Below are positions 8,464-18,262 of a stretch of 64,000 nucleotides of DNA, piece by piece (within the stretch, counting starts at the first letter, position 1; every line of letters begins with the position of its first letter). The notes under the pieces are model-generated. The model worked only from the letters and a program-made list of their open reading frames with translations, was not told the origin of the DNA and searched no databases. Source of the stretch: an uncultured Eubacterium sp. (GTDB taxonomy: Bacteria; Bacillota; Clostridia; Lachnospirales; Lachnospiraceae). The stretch is taken from NCBI GenBank assembly GCA_947088865.1, contig CAMUHY010000013.1, positions 1 to 64,000 on the forward strand. The letters run 5' to 3'. The position numbers and the translations under genes were made by a program.

Positions 8464-9435
8464 TTATTCTTCACTTGCGCTAAGACCTAATCCTAACTCT
8501 TTTAACTTTAAAAGTACCTCATCTAACGATTTTTTACCTAAATTACGAACTTTCATCATATCATCCGGCGTTTTATTGCAAAGCTGTTCAACGGTGTTAA
8601 TACCTGCTCTCTTTAGACAATTAAACGAACGAACCGAAAGCTCAAGGTCTTCAATACTCATTGAAAGTGCCTTGCTTGATTCATCTTCTTGCTGAACAAC
8701 CATAACTTCTGCGTTAACGGCATTCTCAGAAAGATTGATAAACACATTTAGATGCTCGCTTAAAACTTTTGCCGCAAGGCTTAAAGCCTCGTCTGGCGCA
8801 ATTGTTCCATTTGTAAATATCTCTAATGTCAATTTATCAAAATCTGTATCTTGTCCTACACGTGTATTCTCTACGGACATATTCACACGCTCAACGGGTG
8901 TATATATTGAATCTATTGCAATAACCCCTGCAAGCATATCCTTATGTTTGTTTTTTTCCGAACTTACATAACCTCTGCCATTTGTAATTGTAAGCTCCAT
9001 TGAAAGCTCACAATCAGCACCGCCATTCAAATGTGCAATAACAAGGTCTGGGTTCATAATTTCAATATCTGGGTCTACCTTAATATCTGATGCTTTCACT
9101 ATACCTTCACCACTGACATCAATATGTGCAATGATTGGCTCTGTCAAATTGCTATTATTCTTAATAGATAACTGCTTAATATTCATAACAATTTCTGTCA
9201 CATCTTCTTTTACACCAGGAATTGAACTGAACTCATGCAGAACTCCATCTATCTTTAAGCTGCTGACAGCAGTGCCTACCAATGAAGAAAGCATAATCCT
9301 TCTAAGCGAATTGCCAAGCGTTAAACCATATCCTCTTTCAAGTGGCTCAACTACAAATCTACCATACTTTTCATCTGGTGACTGTTCAACCATTTCAATC
9401 TTTGGCATCTTGAAATTAAAATCTGCATCAACCAT
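8464..9435 (-). CDS. rpoA: DNA-directed RNA polymerase alpha subunit
   Basis: Scaffold of RNA polymerase and contact for promoter UP elements and activators. 323 residues. The N-terminal domain has [18 protein letters not shown], and the C-terminal domain has [19 protein letters not shown] and [21 protein letters not shown] 9435 with GGAGGG upstream. It lies between rpsD and rplQ in the classical alpha operon. Confidence 0.98.
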   Translation of the reverse strand: MVDADFNFKMPKIEMVEQSPDEKYGRFVVEPLERGYGLTLGNSLRRIMLSSLVGTAVSSLKIDGVLHEFSSIPGVKEDVTEIVMNIKQLSIKNNSNLTEPIIAHIDVSGEGIVKASDIKVDPDIEIMNPDLVIAHLNGGADCELSMELTITNGRGYVSSEKNKHKDMLAGVIAIDSIYTPVERVNMSVENTRVGQDTDFDKLTLEIFTNGTIAPDEALSLAAKVLSEHLNVFINLSENAVNAEVMVVQQEDESSKALSMSIEDLELSVRSFNCLKRAGINTVEQLCNKTPDDMMKVRNLGKKSLDEVLLKLKELGLGLSASEE

Positions 9436-9473
9436 ATCTGACCCTCCTTCTAGGTTTTATAGTGCTGTCCTTA

Positions 9474-10067
9474 TTACTTAGAATACAACTCGACAATAAG
9501 CATCTCATTAACAGGAACATCAATCACTTCTCTTGTTGGCAACAACTTAACTGTTCCCTTAAGAGCATCCTTATCTGCCTCAAGCCATTCTGGAACGAGT
9601 CTTCCATTCGTTGAATCCAGAATTTCTTTATATCTTGCACATGACTTTGATTTTTCTCTAATCTCAATAACATCGCCAACTTTTACAAGATATGATGGAA
9701 TATTAACACGTTTTCCATTCACTAATACATGCTTATGGTCTACAATCTGTCTTGCTTCTTTTCTTGTTCTAGCAAAACCCATTCTAAAGATAATATTATC
9801 AAGTCGAAGCTCAAGCATAACCATAAGATTCTCACCTGTCATGCCCTTCATCTTTGCAGCCTTCTTGTAATAATTTCTGAAAGGCTTTTCTAATACACCA
9901 TATATAAATTTAGCCTTTTGCTTTTCTCTGAGCTGTAAACCATACTCACTTATCTTTCTTCCAGCATTCTTAGCTTTTCTTCTGGATTTTTTATCTATTC
10001 CTAAAAATACAGGGTCTAAATCAAGAGACCTGCATCTCTTGAGAACCGGTGTTCTATTAATAGCCAT
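9474..10067 (-). CDS. rpsD: 30S ribosomal protein S4
   Basis: Primary 16S-binding assembly protein. 197 residues with an S4 RNA-binding domain ([30 protein letters not shown]) and no zinc cysteine cluster at the N-terminus. ATG 10067 with AGGAGG upstream. In some bacteria S4 represses its own operon; no such site could be identified here. Confidence 0.97.
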   Translation of the reverse strand: MAINRTPVLKRCRSLDLDPVFLGIDKKSRRKAKNAGRKISEYGLQLREKQKAKFIYGVLEKPFRNYYKKAAKMKGMTGENLMVMLELRLDNIIFRMGFARTRKEARQIVDHKHVLVNGKRVNIPSYLVKVGDVIEIREKSKSCARYKEILDSTNGRLVPEWLEADKDALKGTVKLLPTREVIDVPVNEMLIVELYSK

Positions 10068-10084
10068 CTTTAATCTACCTCCTA

Positions 10085-10480
10085 TTAAACTCTTCTACGT
10101 TTTGGTGGACGACAACCATTATGTGGAACTGGTGTAACATCCTTAATACTAGTAACTTCAAGACCACAAGCTGAAAGTGCGCGAATAGCAGCTTCTCTTC
10201 CTGAGCCTGGTCCCTTAACCATAACGTCTACATACTTTAATCCATGAATTAATGCTGCCTTTGTTGCTGTCTCTGCAGCCATCTGTGCAGCATATGGAGT
10301 AGATTTCTTAGAACCTCTAAAACCAAGACCACCAGCACTTGCCCATGATAAAGCATTGCCTTCAGCATCGGTCAACGTAACGATTGTATTATTAAAAGAA
10401 GACTGAATATGTGCCTGTCCTCTTTCTACATTTTTCTTAACACGCTTCTTTGTCACTTTTTTTGTAACTTTACCAGCCAT
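10085..10480 (-). CDS. rpsK: 30S ribosomal protein S11
   Basis: Platform protein of the small subunit. 131 residues with [23 protein letters not shown] and the conserved C-terminus [16 protein letters not shown] 10480 with AGGAGG upstream. Between rpsM and rpsD. Confidence 0.98.
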   Translation of the reverse strand: MAGKVTKKVTKKRVKKNVERGQAHIQSSFNNTIVTLTDAEGNALSWASAGGLGFRGSKKSTPYAAQMAAETATKAALIHGLKYVDVMVKGPGSGREAAIRALSACGLEVTSIKDVTPVPHNGCRPPKRRRV

Positions 10481-10531
10481 TTTTTTAACAAACCTCCTAT
10501 GAAAACTCGTTTCCCATTTATCGTCTATCTA

Positions 10532-10906
10532 TTACTTTTTCTTATTTGCCACAGTCTTCTTTGGACCCTTACAAGTTCTAGCATTTGTCTTAGTCTTCTG
10601 TCCTCGACATGGAAGTCCTTTTCTGTGACGAATACCTCTATAACAGCCAATTTCTTTTAATCGCTTAATATTCATGGCAACTTCTCTTCTCAAGTCACCT
10701 TCCACTAAGTTCTCTGTATCTGCATCGATAATCTTAGCAATTCTTGCTACTTCCTCATCTGTAAGATTCTTTACACGTGTATCTGGATTTACTTGTGCTT
10801 CAGCAAGAATCTTTGCTGCTCTTACTCTGCCTATACCATAAACATAAGTAAGACCGATTTCAATTCTTTTTTCTCTTGGTAAATCTACACCTGAAATACG
10901 AGCCAT
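10532..10906 (-). CDS. rpsM: 30S ribosomal protein S13
   Basis: Head protein that contacts P-site tRNA and bridges to the large subunit. 124 residues: [20 protein letters not shown], then [20 protein letters not shown]. The ATG at 10906 has only a weak AGG close by. A strong AAAGGAG lies at 11030-11036, about 123 bases upstream, beyond a segment flanked by complementary GCTAC and GTAGC (see findings). First gene of the alpha operon, set apart from rpmJ by 646 bases. Confidence 0.96.
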   Translation of the reverse strand: MARISGVDLPREKRIEIGLTYVYGIGRVRAAKILAEAQVNPDTRVKNLTDEEVARIAKIIDADTENLVEGDLRREVAMNIKRLKEIGCYRGIRHRKGLPCRGQKTKTNARTCKGPKKTVANKKK

Positions 10907-11552
10907 GTGTTTTTTAACCTGCTACGAATACTATATACAAATACGTATACAGCAGATGATTTTTCTTGCTATTTTAACATACCTACAAACTTTTTAATTC
11001 AATGTAGGATATCATCTTTTTTGTAGCTTCTCCTTTCTTTATATTTAAAATATAATGTTTTCAGTTATCAACAAATTCTTTGTACAAATTCTTTATTTAA
11101 ATCCTTTGTTACAATCTTTTGTAAGTCAAATATGCTTAAACTGCCGAACTTTAATCTTTGTTCATAGCAAAATGAACATATCTGACCTTGCGCAACATAT
11201 ATCAATATGCTTACTATTTATGTCAATATGTTTAAATAAACTAAATATCAGCATTTGACTTATTGCTCACACAAATAAATCAAATACAGGCGCAGCCCGT
11301 CAATTCTTGACGTCTGAAATGTGTGCGTCGCATATGATTTATTTTAAAAATTATATATAATAAAGCAATCAACCACCTACAACTATGCCGTGTGGTTCAT
11401 TACTGCAGCCGCAAAACAACAATCTACATTTATGCTAGTGACCCATAAATGAGATTTCTATAATATACAAACTGTACTTTTGTACAATTGTATATCAAAA
11501 CACACAAACAAAAAAGCATTGCTGCTTTTTAAACATCTTTGCTTTTTTAGGA
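10907..11552 (-). promoter_or_regulatory. 646-base gap between rpmJ and rpsM with leader-like features
   Basis: No gene was found. On the minus strand the gap holds a GC-rich segment (about 11285-11335) with a GTCAA/TTGAC inverted repeat, a TTGACA (about 11220-11225) that could be a -35 box, an AAAGGAG at 11030-11036, and nested hairpins (CCTACA/TGTAGG, GATGAT/ATCATC) between that site and the rpsM start. infA-rpmJ-rpsM are normally nearly contiguous, so a separate promoter and a long leader for rpsM-rplQ are likely. The promoter was not fixed with confidence. Confidence 0.5.
11511..11530 (-). terminator. Possible terminator after rpmJ
   Basis: AAAAAGCA and TGCTTTTT pair around a GCAA loop, 23 bases after the rpmJ stop, and the minus strand continues in T. 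The stem is AT-rich, so termination may be partial. It fits a transcription break before rpsM. Confidence 0.55.
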
Positions 11553-11666
11553 TTATCCCTGTCTTTGTTTGTGCTTTGGGTTCTCACAGATAACTCTGAT
11601 ACTACCCTTTCTCTTAATAACTTTGCACTTTTCACAAATTGGTTTAACTGATGACCTAACCTTCAT
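11553..11666 (-). CDS. rpmJ: 50S ribosomal protein L36
   Basis: 37-residue protein of the large subunit, [20 protein letters not shown] followed by [17 protein letters not shown]. The cysteines of the zinc ribbon (CEKC and a later C-H) are present, so this is the zinc-binding form. AGGAGG precedes the ATG at 11666. It follows infA as usual. Confidence 0.97.
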   Translation of the reverse strand: MKVRSSVKPICEKCKVIKRKGSIRVICENPKHKQRQG

Positions 11667-11770
11667 TGTAAAAGCCTCCTTTCAGACAAGTTCGTATAGC
11701 ATTATAACACACCTTATTTTGGTAGTGCAAGATTTTTTTTTATTTTTATTTATCTAATAAATAAAAACTT

Positions 11771-11989
11771 TTACTTATCTCTCCAAATAATTCTGCCTTT
11801 GCTTAAATCATATGGGGAAAGTTCAATTTTTACTTTATCGCCAGGAAGTATTCTAATGTAATTCATCCTTAACTTACCGCTTATATGAGCAAGTATTTGA
11901 TGCCCATTTTCTAATTCTACCTGAAACATAGCATTGGGCAGCTTCTCAATTACCTTTCCTTCGATTTCAATTACATCTGACTTTGACAT
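11771..11989 (-). CDS. infA: Translation initiation factor IF-1
   Basis: 72-residue OB-fold protein that binds the A site during initiation. [20 protein letters not shown] at the N-terminus and [16 protein letters not shown] at the C-terminus are invariant family features. AGGAGG precedes the ATG at 11989. It lies between the KOW-domain gene and rpmJ. Confidence 0.98.
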   Translation of the reverse strand: MSKSDVIEIEGKVIEKLPNAMFQVELENGHQILAHISGKLRMNYIRILPGDKVKIELSPYDLSKGRIIWRDK

Positions 11990-12051
11990 TTATTTAATAT
12001 CCTCCTTCATAATATCAAACGTCGACACGCTTCGCGAGCCGCCTTATTGAA

Positions 12052-12330
12052 TTAAAAATCTGCATTACCTGCAAGATATGTCTTAATTGCTTTTCTAATG
12101 ATTTCATCGGCAATTTTTTCATTTTCATTCGTTATTGTCGCAATATTTTCTTTATATTTTTTATTAATCTGTATATGCTTTTTATTCTTTTTTTTAGGAT
12201 TATTAATTGTTCTTATCTTTCCATCCGATAAATATACATATTCTTTTTCTTCTTTTATTATTAAATATATATGTCCTTTATCATGTCCTGCTAAGGAATA
12301 AGCAAAACAGCCTACCGCCTCTTCTATCAT
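12052..12330 (-). CDS. KOW-domain RNA-binding protein
   Basis: Small basic protein with an N-terminal KOW motif (GCFAYSLAGHDKGHIYLII) and a lysine-rich middle (PKKKNKKHIQINKK). Proteins of this kind sit between map and infA in many Clostridia and resemble the L14e/KOW fold; their role is not established. I prefer ATG 12330 (MIEEAVGCFAY), which has GGGGGA ten bases upstream, over the ATG at 12348, which has no spacing from its site. Confidence 0.8.
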   Translation of the reverse strand: MIEEAVGCFAYSLAGHDKGHIYLIIKEEKEYVYLSDGKIRTINNPKKKNKKHIQINKKYKENIATITNENEKIADEIIRKAIKTYLAGNADF

Positions 12331-12380
12331 AATATAATAATCCCCCATTCCTGTGCGACCTACAAATCTTTATTTCTCAA

Positions 12381-13136
12381 TTATTCTACTAAAGACAAGA
12401 TTTGTGGTCCATCTTTCGTGATAAGCACTGTATTTTCATAATGTGCTGTCAACGACTGGTCAACCGTAACCGTAGTCCATTTATCATCTAATGTCTTTAC
12501 CGCATAATCTCCTGCTGCCACCATTGGCTCTATGGCTAAAGTCATACCTTCATATAACTTCATTCCTCTTTTTGTCTGTCTAAAATTAGGAACCTGCGGT
12601 TCTTCATGAAGTTCACAACCTATTCCATGCCCTACTAAATCACGTATTACACCATATCCAAAACGCTCATTATAATCAGCAATCGCATTGGAAATATCAT
12701 GCAAATGACAGCCTTCCTTAGCAAACTTTATGCCTTCAAAAAAACTTTGTTTGGTCACTTCTATTAATTTTGCTGCCTCATCACTTATTTGTCCCACACC
12801 AACTGTTCTTGCGGCATCGGAATGATACCTTTTATATATCACGCCCGCATCCAGACTTACAATGTCTCCCTCTCTCAAAATACACTTTTTTGATGGAATA
12901 CCATGTACAACCTGTTCATTTACAGATACGCATATTGAACCGGGAAATCCTCCATATCCTTTAAATGATGGAATACACCCAAAACTTCGTATCATATCTT
13001 CGCCTATTTTATCAATGCGCCAAGTTGACATGCCAGGTTTTATCTCTTCACAAAGATGATTTAACACTGTTCCAAGAATCTTACCTGCCTCTGTCATCAA
13101 TTCAATTTCTCTTTTCGATTTTATTGAAACAGACAT
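12381..13136 (-). CDS. map: Methionine aminopeptidase, type I
   Basis: Removes the initiator methionine from new proteins. 251 residues. Metal ligands are visible in order: D and D in VSLDAGVIYKRYHSDAARTVG, H in GHGIGCELHEEP, E in LAIEPM, and E in AHYENTVLIT. H in GYGGFPGSICVSVNEQVVHG is the usual substrate-contacting histidine. No N-terminal SH3 or zinc extension is present. It starts seven bases after the adk stop, with a weak AGGAAAG site. Confidence 0.97.
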   Translation of the reverse strand: MSVSIKSKREIELMTEAGKILGTVLNHLCEEIKPGMSTWRIDKIGEDMIRSFGCIPSFKGYGGFPGSICVSVNEQVVHGIPSKKCILREGDIVSLDAGVIYKRYHSDAARTVGVGQISDEAAKLIEVTKQSFFEGIKFAKEGCHLHDISNAIADYNERFGYGVIRDLVGHGIGCELHEEPQVPNFRQTKRGMKLYEGMTLAIEPMVAAGDYAVKTLDDKWTTVTVDQSLTAHYENTVLITKDGPQILSLVE

Positions 13137-13142
13137 ACAACA

Positions 13143-13787
13143 CTACTTTCCTAACACATTTACAATATTAGAGAATACTTCCTCCATATCTTTTGTGCCA
13201 TCTACTTCTACAAGAATCTCTTTTGATGTATAATAGTCAATCAAAGGCTGTGTCTTTTCATGGTAAACAGTTAATCTATTTTGGACAATTTCTGGTTTAT
13301 CATCATCCCTTAAAATAAGACTTTCGCCGCAAACATCACAAACGCCTTCCGTCTTTGTTGGATTATACTGTATATGATATGTTGCACCACAACCTACACA
13401 TGCTCTTCTTCCAGACATTCTCTTAATAATATGCTCATCTGGAACCAAAACATCAATTGCAAAATCAATTTGTTCACCATTTTCCAAAAGAGCTTTATCC
13501 AGCGCTTCTGCCTGTGGGATTGTTCTTGGAAAACCATCAAGTACATAACCATTTTTGCAATCCGCTTCCTTAAATCTATCCATAATAAGCGCAACGACTA
13601 ATTCATCTGGAACGTACTCTCCCTTATCCATATAAACCTTTGCTTTTCTGCCAAGCTCTGTATTATTTTTAATATTTGCTCGAAATATATCCCCTGTGGA
13701 AATATGTGGAATATTATATTTTGATGCAATTTTTTTCGCCTGTGTTCCTTTTCCGGCACCAGGAGCTCCCAACATAATTATTTTCAT
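13143..13787 (-). CDS. adk: Adenylate kinase, zinc-lid form
   Basis: Interconverts ATP + AMP and 2 ADP. 214 residues. P-loop GAPGAGKGTQA at residue 7, AMP site FPRTIPQAEAL, LID domain with four cysteines in two CxxC pairs (CVGCGATYH and CDVCG) that bind structural zinc, as in most Gram-positive enzymes. GGAGGG precedes the ATG at 13787. Usual place between secY and map. Confidence 0.98.
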   Translation of the reverse strand: MKIIMLGAPGAGKGTQAKKIASKYNIPHISTGDIFRANIKNNTELGRKAKVYMDKGEYVPDELVVALIMDRFKEADCKNGYVLDGFPRTIPQAEALDKALLENGEQIDFAIDVLVPDEHIIKRMSGRRACVGCGATYHIQYNPTKTEGVCDVCGESLILRDDDKPEIVQNRLTVYHEKTQPLIDYYTSKEILVEVDGTKDMEEVFSNIVNVLGK

Positions 13788-13894
13788 AATAACCCTCCAT
13801 TGTTGTGCTTCTTTTTTTCCATTCTATACACAAACGACTCGCCCAGAAATTTCTAGGCAAGTCATTAAAAAAAATAATTACTGCTGCAAGTTTA

Positions 13895-15217
13895 TTACTC
13901 ACTAAGAAATCCACGATAATTAATATTAACCATCTTTGATTCAACCTGTTTCATTGTCTCAAGAACAACGCCGACAATAATAATAATTGACGTTCCACCA
14001 AATGATACGCTTGCATTAAATAATCCAGAACATAAAATTGGTATTAATGCAACTATCATAAGACCTACAGCACCAATAAATACAATATAATTAAGAATCT
14101 TGTTAAGATATTCACTTGTTGATTTACCTGGCGTAATACCTGGTACTACACCGCCTGCTTTTTTCAAATTGTCTGCAACCTGCATTGGATTAAAAGTAAT
14201 TGATGTATAAAAATATGCAAATACAACTACTAATATGATATAAAGAAGCAAACCAAGTGAATATTGTGGCATCTCTACTCTGCACCAATACGACTGACTA
14301 AGATATCTAGTCCACTCATATGAATTGTTTGAAAACAACTGAACAATAATAACAGGGAACTGCATTATTGAAGAAGCAAAGATAATAGGCATAACACCCG
14401 CTGTATTAACTTTCAACGGTATACTTGTAGCCTGTCCGCCAACCATTCTTCTACCAGCTACTTTTTGAGAATATTGAACTGGTATTTTTCTTTCACCATC
14501 TTGAAGTATAATTACCAATACCACAACGACGACTACGATTGCTACAATAATAAGACCTACCGTAGCACCTCTTGCAATACTCTTATTTGCAACAAATGTG
14601 TTGAATAATGTTACAAAGTCATTTGGCATACCTGAAATAATATTGATTAACAATACAATAGAAATACCATTACCAACACCATTCTCTGTGATTCTTTCAC
14701 CTATCCACATAAGAACTGCTGAACCTGCTGTAAGCGTAGCAACAACAACAACTATACATGCAATATAGTGAATTGTACTCATGCTTTGATATCCTTTAAT
14801 CAACCCTTGTCTTCCAAATCCAACAGACATTGCAATGGATTCTACAAGAGCAAGTCCAACGGTTACATATCTTGTGATAGAAGCGATTTTCTTTCTTCCA
14901 TCTTCTCCTTCTTTTTGCATTTCTTCCAACTTTGGAATCGCAATTGTAAGGAGCTGCATAATAATAGATGATGTAATATATGGTGTGATACTCAAAGCAA
15001 ACAGTGACATTTTTTCAAATGAACCACCTGTAAATGCACTTAAATAACTTAAGTCACCATTATTAATCCCACTGAGTAATGAACTAAAATACTCTGTATC
15101 AACACCAGGGATAGGAAGAAGACTTCCCACCCTAACAACAACGAGCATCATAAGAGTAAATAATAATTTCTTGCGAATATCCTTATTCTTAAATGCGTTG
15201 ACTAGTGATTTTAACAT
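13895..15217 (-). CDS. secY: Protein translocase subunit SecY
   Basis: Channel of the Sec translocase. 440 residues and ten predicted membrane segments. LFTLMMLVVVRVGSLLPIPG at the N-terminus, IALPxLEExxKEG-type loop (IPKLEEMQKEGEDG) and RMVGGQATSIPLKVNTAGV mark the family. Start and rplO stop overlap in TAATG, indicating translational coupling. Confidence 0.98.
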   Translation of the reverse strand: MLKSLVNAFKNKDIRKKLLFTLMMLVVVRVGSLLPIPGVDTEYFSSLLSGINNGDLSYLSAFTGGSFEKMSLFALSITPYITSSIIMQLLTIAIPKLEEMQKEGEDGRKKIASITRYVTVGLALVESIAMSVGFGRQGLIKGYQSMSTIHYIACIVVVVATLTAGSAVLMWIGERITENGVGNGISIVLLINIISGMPNDFVTLFNTFVANKSIARGATVGLIIVAIVVVVVVLVIILQDGERKIPVQYSQKVAGRRMVGGQATSIPLKVNTAGVMPIIFASSIMQFPVIIVQLFSNNSYEWTRYLSQSYWCRVEMPQYSLGLLLYIILVVVFAYFYTSITFNPMQVADNLKKAGGVVPGITPGKSTSEYLNKILNYIVFIGAVGLMIVALIPILCSGLFNASVSFGGTSIIIIVGVVLETMKQVESKMVNINYRGFLSE

Positions 15218-15657
15218 TAGATCACCTCACATGTTCCACCAACAGCTTCTATCTTTTCCTTAGCTGAAGCACTGAAAGCGTTTGCCTTTACAGTAAGCTT
15301 TTTCTTGATTTCTCCATTACCAAGAATTTTAACGCCATCTTTCGGATTCTTAACAATACCTGTTTCGATTAATGTATTTACAGTTACTTCTGCACCATCA
15401 TCAAATCTATCAAGTACACCGACATTAATTCCAATAATTTCAAGATGATTTCTATTTGTGAATCCTCTCTTTGGAATTCTTCTATATAATGGCATCTGAC
15501 CACCTTCAAAGCCTGGTCTTGGTGCGCCTGAACGCGCTTTTTGACCTTTGTGTCCCTTGCCGGCTGTCTTGCCATTTCCTGAACCATGTCCGCGGCCTCT
15601 TCTGAAATTATCGCTCTTTACTGAACCCTTCGCAGGTCTTAAATTAGATAAATCCAT
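15217..15657 (-). CDS. rplO: 50S ribosomal protein L15
   Basis: Late assembly protein of the large subunit. 146 residues: [14 protein letters not shown], a glycine-rich [20 protein letters not shown], then [20 protein letters not shown] 15657 is seven bases after GGAGG; a GTG three bases earlier is too close. It lies between rpmD and secY. Confidence 0.97.
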   Translation of the reverse strand: MDLSNLRPAKGSVKSDNFRRGRGHGSGNGKTAGKGHKGQKARSGAPRPGFEGGQMPLYRRIPKRGFTNRNHLEIIGINVGVLDRFDDGAEVTVNTLIETGIVKNPKDGVKILGNGEIKKKLTVKANAFSASAKEKIEAVGGTCEVI

Positions 15658-15687
15658 CACTGCACCTCCTTTTAATAATTTATCAGA

Positions 15688-15873
15688 TTAGATTTCTTCT
15701 ACCTTTAACATATAACCAATCTGTTGTATCTGTCCTCTTGTTGAAGCATTATCTGGAAGTTCAACTGTCTTGTGAAGCTTATTAAGCCCCATTGCCTCAA
15801 CAGTTCTTCTATGCTTAGGAACAGCACCGATTGGAGACTTTACTAAAGTTATTTTCAACTTCTTATCTGCCAT
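15688..15873 (-). CDS. rpmD: 50S ribosomal protein L30
   Basis: 61 residues, MADKKLKITLVKSPIGAVPK, then HRRTVEAMGLNKLHKTVELPD. Start ATG 15873 follows GGAGGTAGAA. A longer open frame upstream has no better site. The space upstream carries two mutually exclusive 9-bp pairings directly before the ribosome binding site (separate entry). Confidence 0.95.
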   Translation of the reverse strand: MADKKLKITLVKSPIGAVPKHRRTVEAMGLNKLHKTVELPDNASTRGQIQQIGYMLKVEEI

Positions 15874-15886
15874 TTCTACCTCCATT

Positions 15887-15938
15887 TGCGCACGCCTTTT
15901 TTTCAATTACACAAGTTTGAGCGTGCGCACAAACTTGT
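15887..15938 (-). promoter_or_regulatory. Alternative-pairing element before rpmD
   Basis: Reading the minus strand, ACAAGTTTG (15938-15930) can pair with CAAACTTGT (15919-15911), while the TGCGCACGC between them (15929-15921) can pair with GCGTGCGCA (15895-15887), which lies directly before the rpmD ribosome binding site. Both stems are 9 bp and perfect. They interleave, so the RNA can form one stem, the other, or a partial pseudoknot. Regulation of rpmD-rplO-secY is an inference. Confidence 0.6.
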
Positions 15939-15978
15939 AGGACAATAAATTTATTTTATAATACTATTTTCAATATTA

Positions 15979-16488
15979 CTATCCAAGAATTTCACTAACT
16001 GATTTTCCGCGAAGTCTTGCTACTTCCTCAGGTGTCTTCATTGCTGTAAGACCTGCAATCGTTGCAAGAACTACATTTTGCTTATTATTAGAACCAAGTG
16101 ATTTTGTACGGATATTTTTAATACCTGCAAGTTCAAGTACAGAACGTGCTGGACCTCCAGCAATTGTACCAGTACCTTCTGGAGCTCTCTTAAGAAGAAC
16201 TGTTGCTCCCCCAAACTTACCAATATAATCATGTGGCACAGAACCATTTTCATCAATTGGAACTTCCACCAAATGTTTCATTGCATCTTCTTTTCCTTTG
16301 CGGATTGCCTCAGGAACTTCAGATGCCTTGCCAACACCTGCACCAACGTGACCGTTGCCATCACCAACAACAACTAAAGCAGCAAATCTCATATTACGTC
16401 CGCCTTTTACTACTTTCGTTACACGCTTGATAGCTACAACATTATCATTTAACTCTAACTGACTAGCGTCAATGATTGTACGTTTCAT
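15979..16488 (-). CDS. rpsE: 30S ribosomal protein S5
   Basis: Decoding-fidelity protein of the small subunit. 169 residues. [28 protein letters not shown] is the double-stranded RNA-binding domain and [19 protein letters not shown] the C-terminal domain. ATG 16488 with AAGGGAG upstream. Between rplR and rpmD. Confidence 0.98.
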   Translation of the reverse strand: MKRTIIDASQLELNDNVVAIKRVTKVVKGGRNMRFAALVVVGDGNGHVGAGVGKASEVPEAIRKGKEDAMKHLVEVPIDENGSVPHDYIGKFGGATVLLKRAPEGTGTIAGGPARSVLELAGIKNIRTKSLGSNNKQNVVLATIAGLTAMKTPEEVARLRGKSVSEILG

Positions 16489-16506
16489 ACCGTTTCTCCC
16501 TTCCGC

Positions 16507-16875
16507 TTAGAATTCAAGACCAGCTTCTCTAGCTGCCTCTGCCAATGCTTTTACTTTACCTTCATATATATAACCGCCTCTGTCATAGACAACAGTTGTT
16601 ATGCCCTTCTCCAATGCTCTCTTTGCAACAACTTTGCCCACAACCGCAGCAGCATCGAGATTATTTGTCTTTTCACATTCAGCCTTCACATCTTTATCAA
16701 GTGTTGATGCTGACACAAGAGTTTTGCCAACTGTATCGTCAATAACCTGAGCGTACATATGATTATTACTTCTAAACACAGCCAAGCGTGGTCTTTGTGG
16801 TGTACCACTGAAACGATTACGTAATCTTCTATGTTTATTCTTGCGAACTATCGTTCTTGATTTCTTACTAACCAT
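16507..16875 (-). CDS. rplR: 50S ribosomal protein L18
   Basis: Binds 5S rRNA. 122 residues: [20 protein letters not shown], then [18 protein letters not shown] and [29 protein letters not shown] 16875 is eight bases after AAAGGAG, better placed than the ATG at 16884. Confidence 0.97.
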   Translation of the reverse strand: MVSKKSRTIVRKNKHRRLRNRFSGTPQRPRLAVFRSNNHMYAQVIDDTVGKTLVSASTLDKDVKAECEKTNNLDAAAVVGKVVAKRALEKGITTVVYDRGGYIYEGKVKALAEAAREAGLEF

Positions 16876-16892
16876 AACATTCACTCCTTTAA

Positions 16893-17435
16893 TTATTTCT
16901 TACCAGTCTTACCAACTTTACGTCTAATAACCTCATCAGCATACTTGATACCTTTGCCCTTGTAAGGCTCTGGAGCTCTCTTTGCTCTGATTTCAGCTGC
17001 GTACTGGCCAACTTTTTCTTTATTAATACCCTTCACTATAATGATGTTTTGACCATCAAGCACTGTCTCAATGCCTTCTGGGTCTTCCATCTCAACTGGG
17101 TGAGAATATCCTAATGATAAAACAAGCTTTTTGCCCTGTTTTTGGGCTCTATAACCAACACCATTAACTTCCAGTTTTTTCTCAAATCCTTCATTTACAC
17201 CAATTACCATATTATTGATAAGTGTTCTTGTCAAACCGTGTAATGACTTCATTTTCTTTAAATCGTTTGGTCTTGAAACCGTAATTTCAGACCCTTCCAC
17301 TTTTATGTCCATCTCTGCTGGTAAAATTCTTTCAAGGGTTCCCTTAGGACCCTTTACAGTCACTTTATTATTTTCTGCTATATCAACTGTTACACCTGCT
17401 GGTATAGCGATAGGCATTCTTCCTATACGTGACAT
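16893..17435 (-). CDS. rplF: 50S ribosomal protein L6
   Basis: Two-domain protein near the factor-binding site. 180 residues: [19 protein letters not shown], and C-terminal [41 protein letters not shown] precedes the ATG at 17435. A 144-base gap with a long AT-rich hairpin separates it from rpsH. Confidence 0.98.
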   Translation of the reverse strand: MSRIGRMPIAIPAGVTVDIAENNKVTVKGPKGTLERILPAEMDIKVEGSEITVSRPNDLKKMKSLHGLTRTLINNMVIGVNEGFEKKLEVNGVGYRAQKQGKKLVLSLGYSHPVEMEDPEGIETVLDGQNIIIVKGINKEKVGQYAAEIRAKRAPEPYKGKGIKYADEVIRRKVGKTGKK

Positions 17436-17512
17436 GCCGCACCTCCTAATGATATTAACTGGTTTCTACCATTAATATATAATAATCTAAACTTGCACCT
17501 ATCTTCAACTTA

Positions 17513-17572
17513 AAAATCTTTGATTTTTTTGATTGAAAAATGTAATTTTTCTGATTGAAAATCAAAGATTTT
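17513..17572 (-). repeat. Long inverted repeat between rpsH and rplF
   Basis: A perfect 15-bp arm pair (17513-17527 with 17558-17572) encloses a second inner pair (GAAAAAT with ATTTTTC). The whole 60-base segment folds back on itself. It begins seven bases after the rpsH stop. It could act as an attenuator, a processing site or a small inserted palindrome. Confidence 0.75.
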
Positions 17573-17579
17573 CAATCTA

Positions 17580-17975
17580 TTACCAAATAAACGCAAGTAC
17601 TTCTCCGCCAACGCCCATTTTTCTAGCTTCTTTATCTGTAATTACGCCTTGATTTGTAGAAATAATTGCTATACCAAGACCGCCAAGAACTTTAGGCAAT
17701 TCTTCTTTACTTGCATATACTCTAAGACCTGGCTTAGAGATTCTCTGAAGACCAGAGATTATCTTTTCATTCTTATCCTTACCATACTTTAATGTGATAT
17801 GGATATCCTTGAAATTACCGTTATCTACAAGGTCATATGCCTTAATATATCCCTCATCTAAAAGAATCTTCGCGATAGACAACTTCATCTTTGATGATGG
17901 CACATCAACAGTATCATGCTTTGCTGTATTGGCATTACGGATTCTTGTAAGCATATCTGCAATTGGATCTGTCAT
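17580..17975 (-). CDS. rpsH: 30S ribosomal protein S8
   Basis: Assembly protein of the small subunit and translational repressor of the spc operon in E. coli. 131 residues: [20 protein letters not shown] and the C-terminal [33 protein letters not shown] precedes the ATG at 17975. Confidence 0.98.
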   Translation of the reverse strand: MTDPIADMLTRIRNANTAKHDTVDVPSSKMKLSIAKILLDEGYIKAYDLVDNGNFKDIHITLKYGKDKNEKIISGLQRISKPGLRVYASKEELPKVLGGLGIAIISTNQGVITDKEARKMGVGGEVLAFIW

Positions 17976-18076
17976 TGTAAATTCCTCCTTAATTAATTAA
18001 CAGGTTTCCCAAAATGGGACTTGTGCTAATAAAAGTCTGTAACTGCTCTATCAGATACAATATTTTGTGTAAATGC

Positions 18077-18262
18077 TTACCAAGAAGCCTTTTTTACACC
18101 TGGAATCTGACCCTTATAAGCTAATTCACGAAAGCAAATTCTACAAATCCCATATTTTCTTAAAACAGAATGTGGTCTGCCACAGATTGTACAACGAGTA
18201 TACGCTCTTGTAGAAAACTTTGGTTTTCTTTGCTGCTTAATCTTCATTGAAGTTTTAGCCAT
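18077..18262 (-). CDS. rpsZ: 30S ribosomal protein S14, zinc-binding form
   Basis: 61 residues, [20 protein letters not shown], then [20 protein letters not shown]. The two CxxC pairs bind zinc, so this is the short type Z protein. A longer open frame to 18346 is a hydrophobic AT-rich artefact. The ATG at 18262 is preceded by a weak AAGGG; a strong AAAGGAG sits 106 bases further up, past a foldable insert (see findings). Confidence 0.95.
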   Translation of the reverse strand: MAKTSMKIKQQRKPKFSTRAYTRCTICGRPHSVLRKYGICRICFRELAYKGQIPGVKKASW

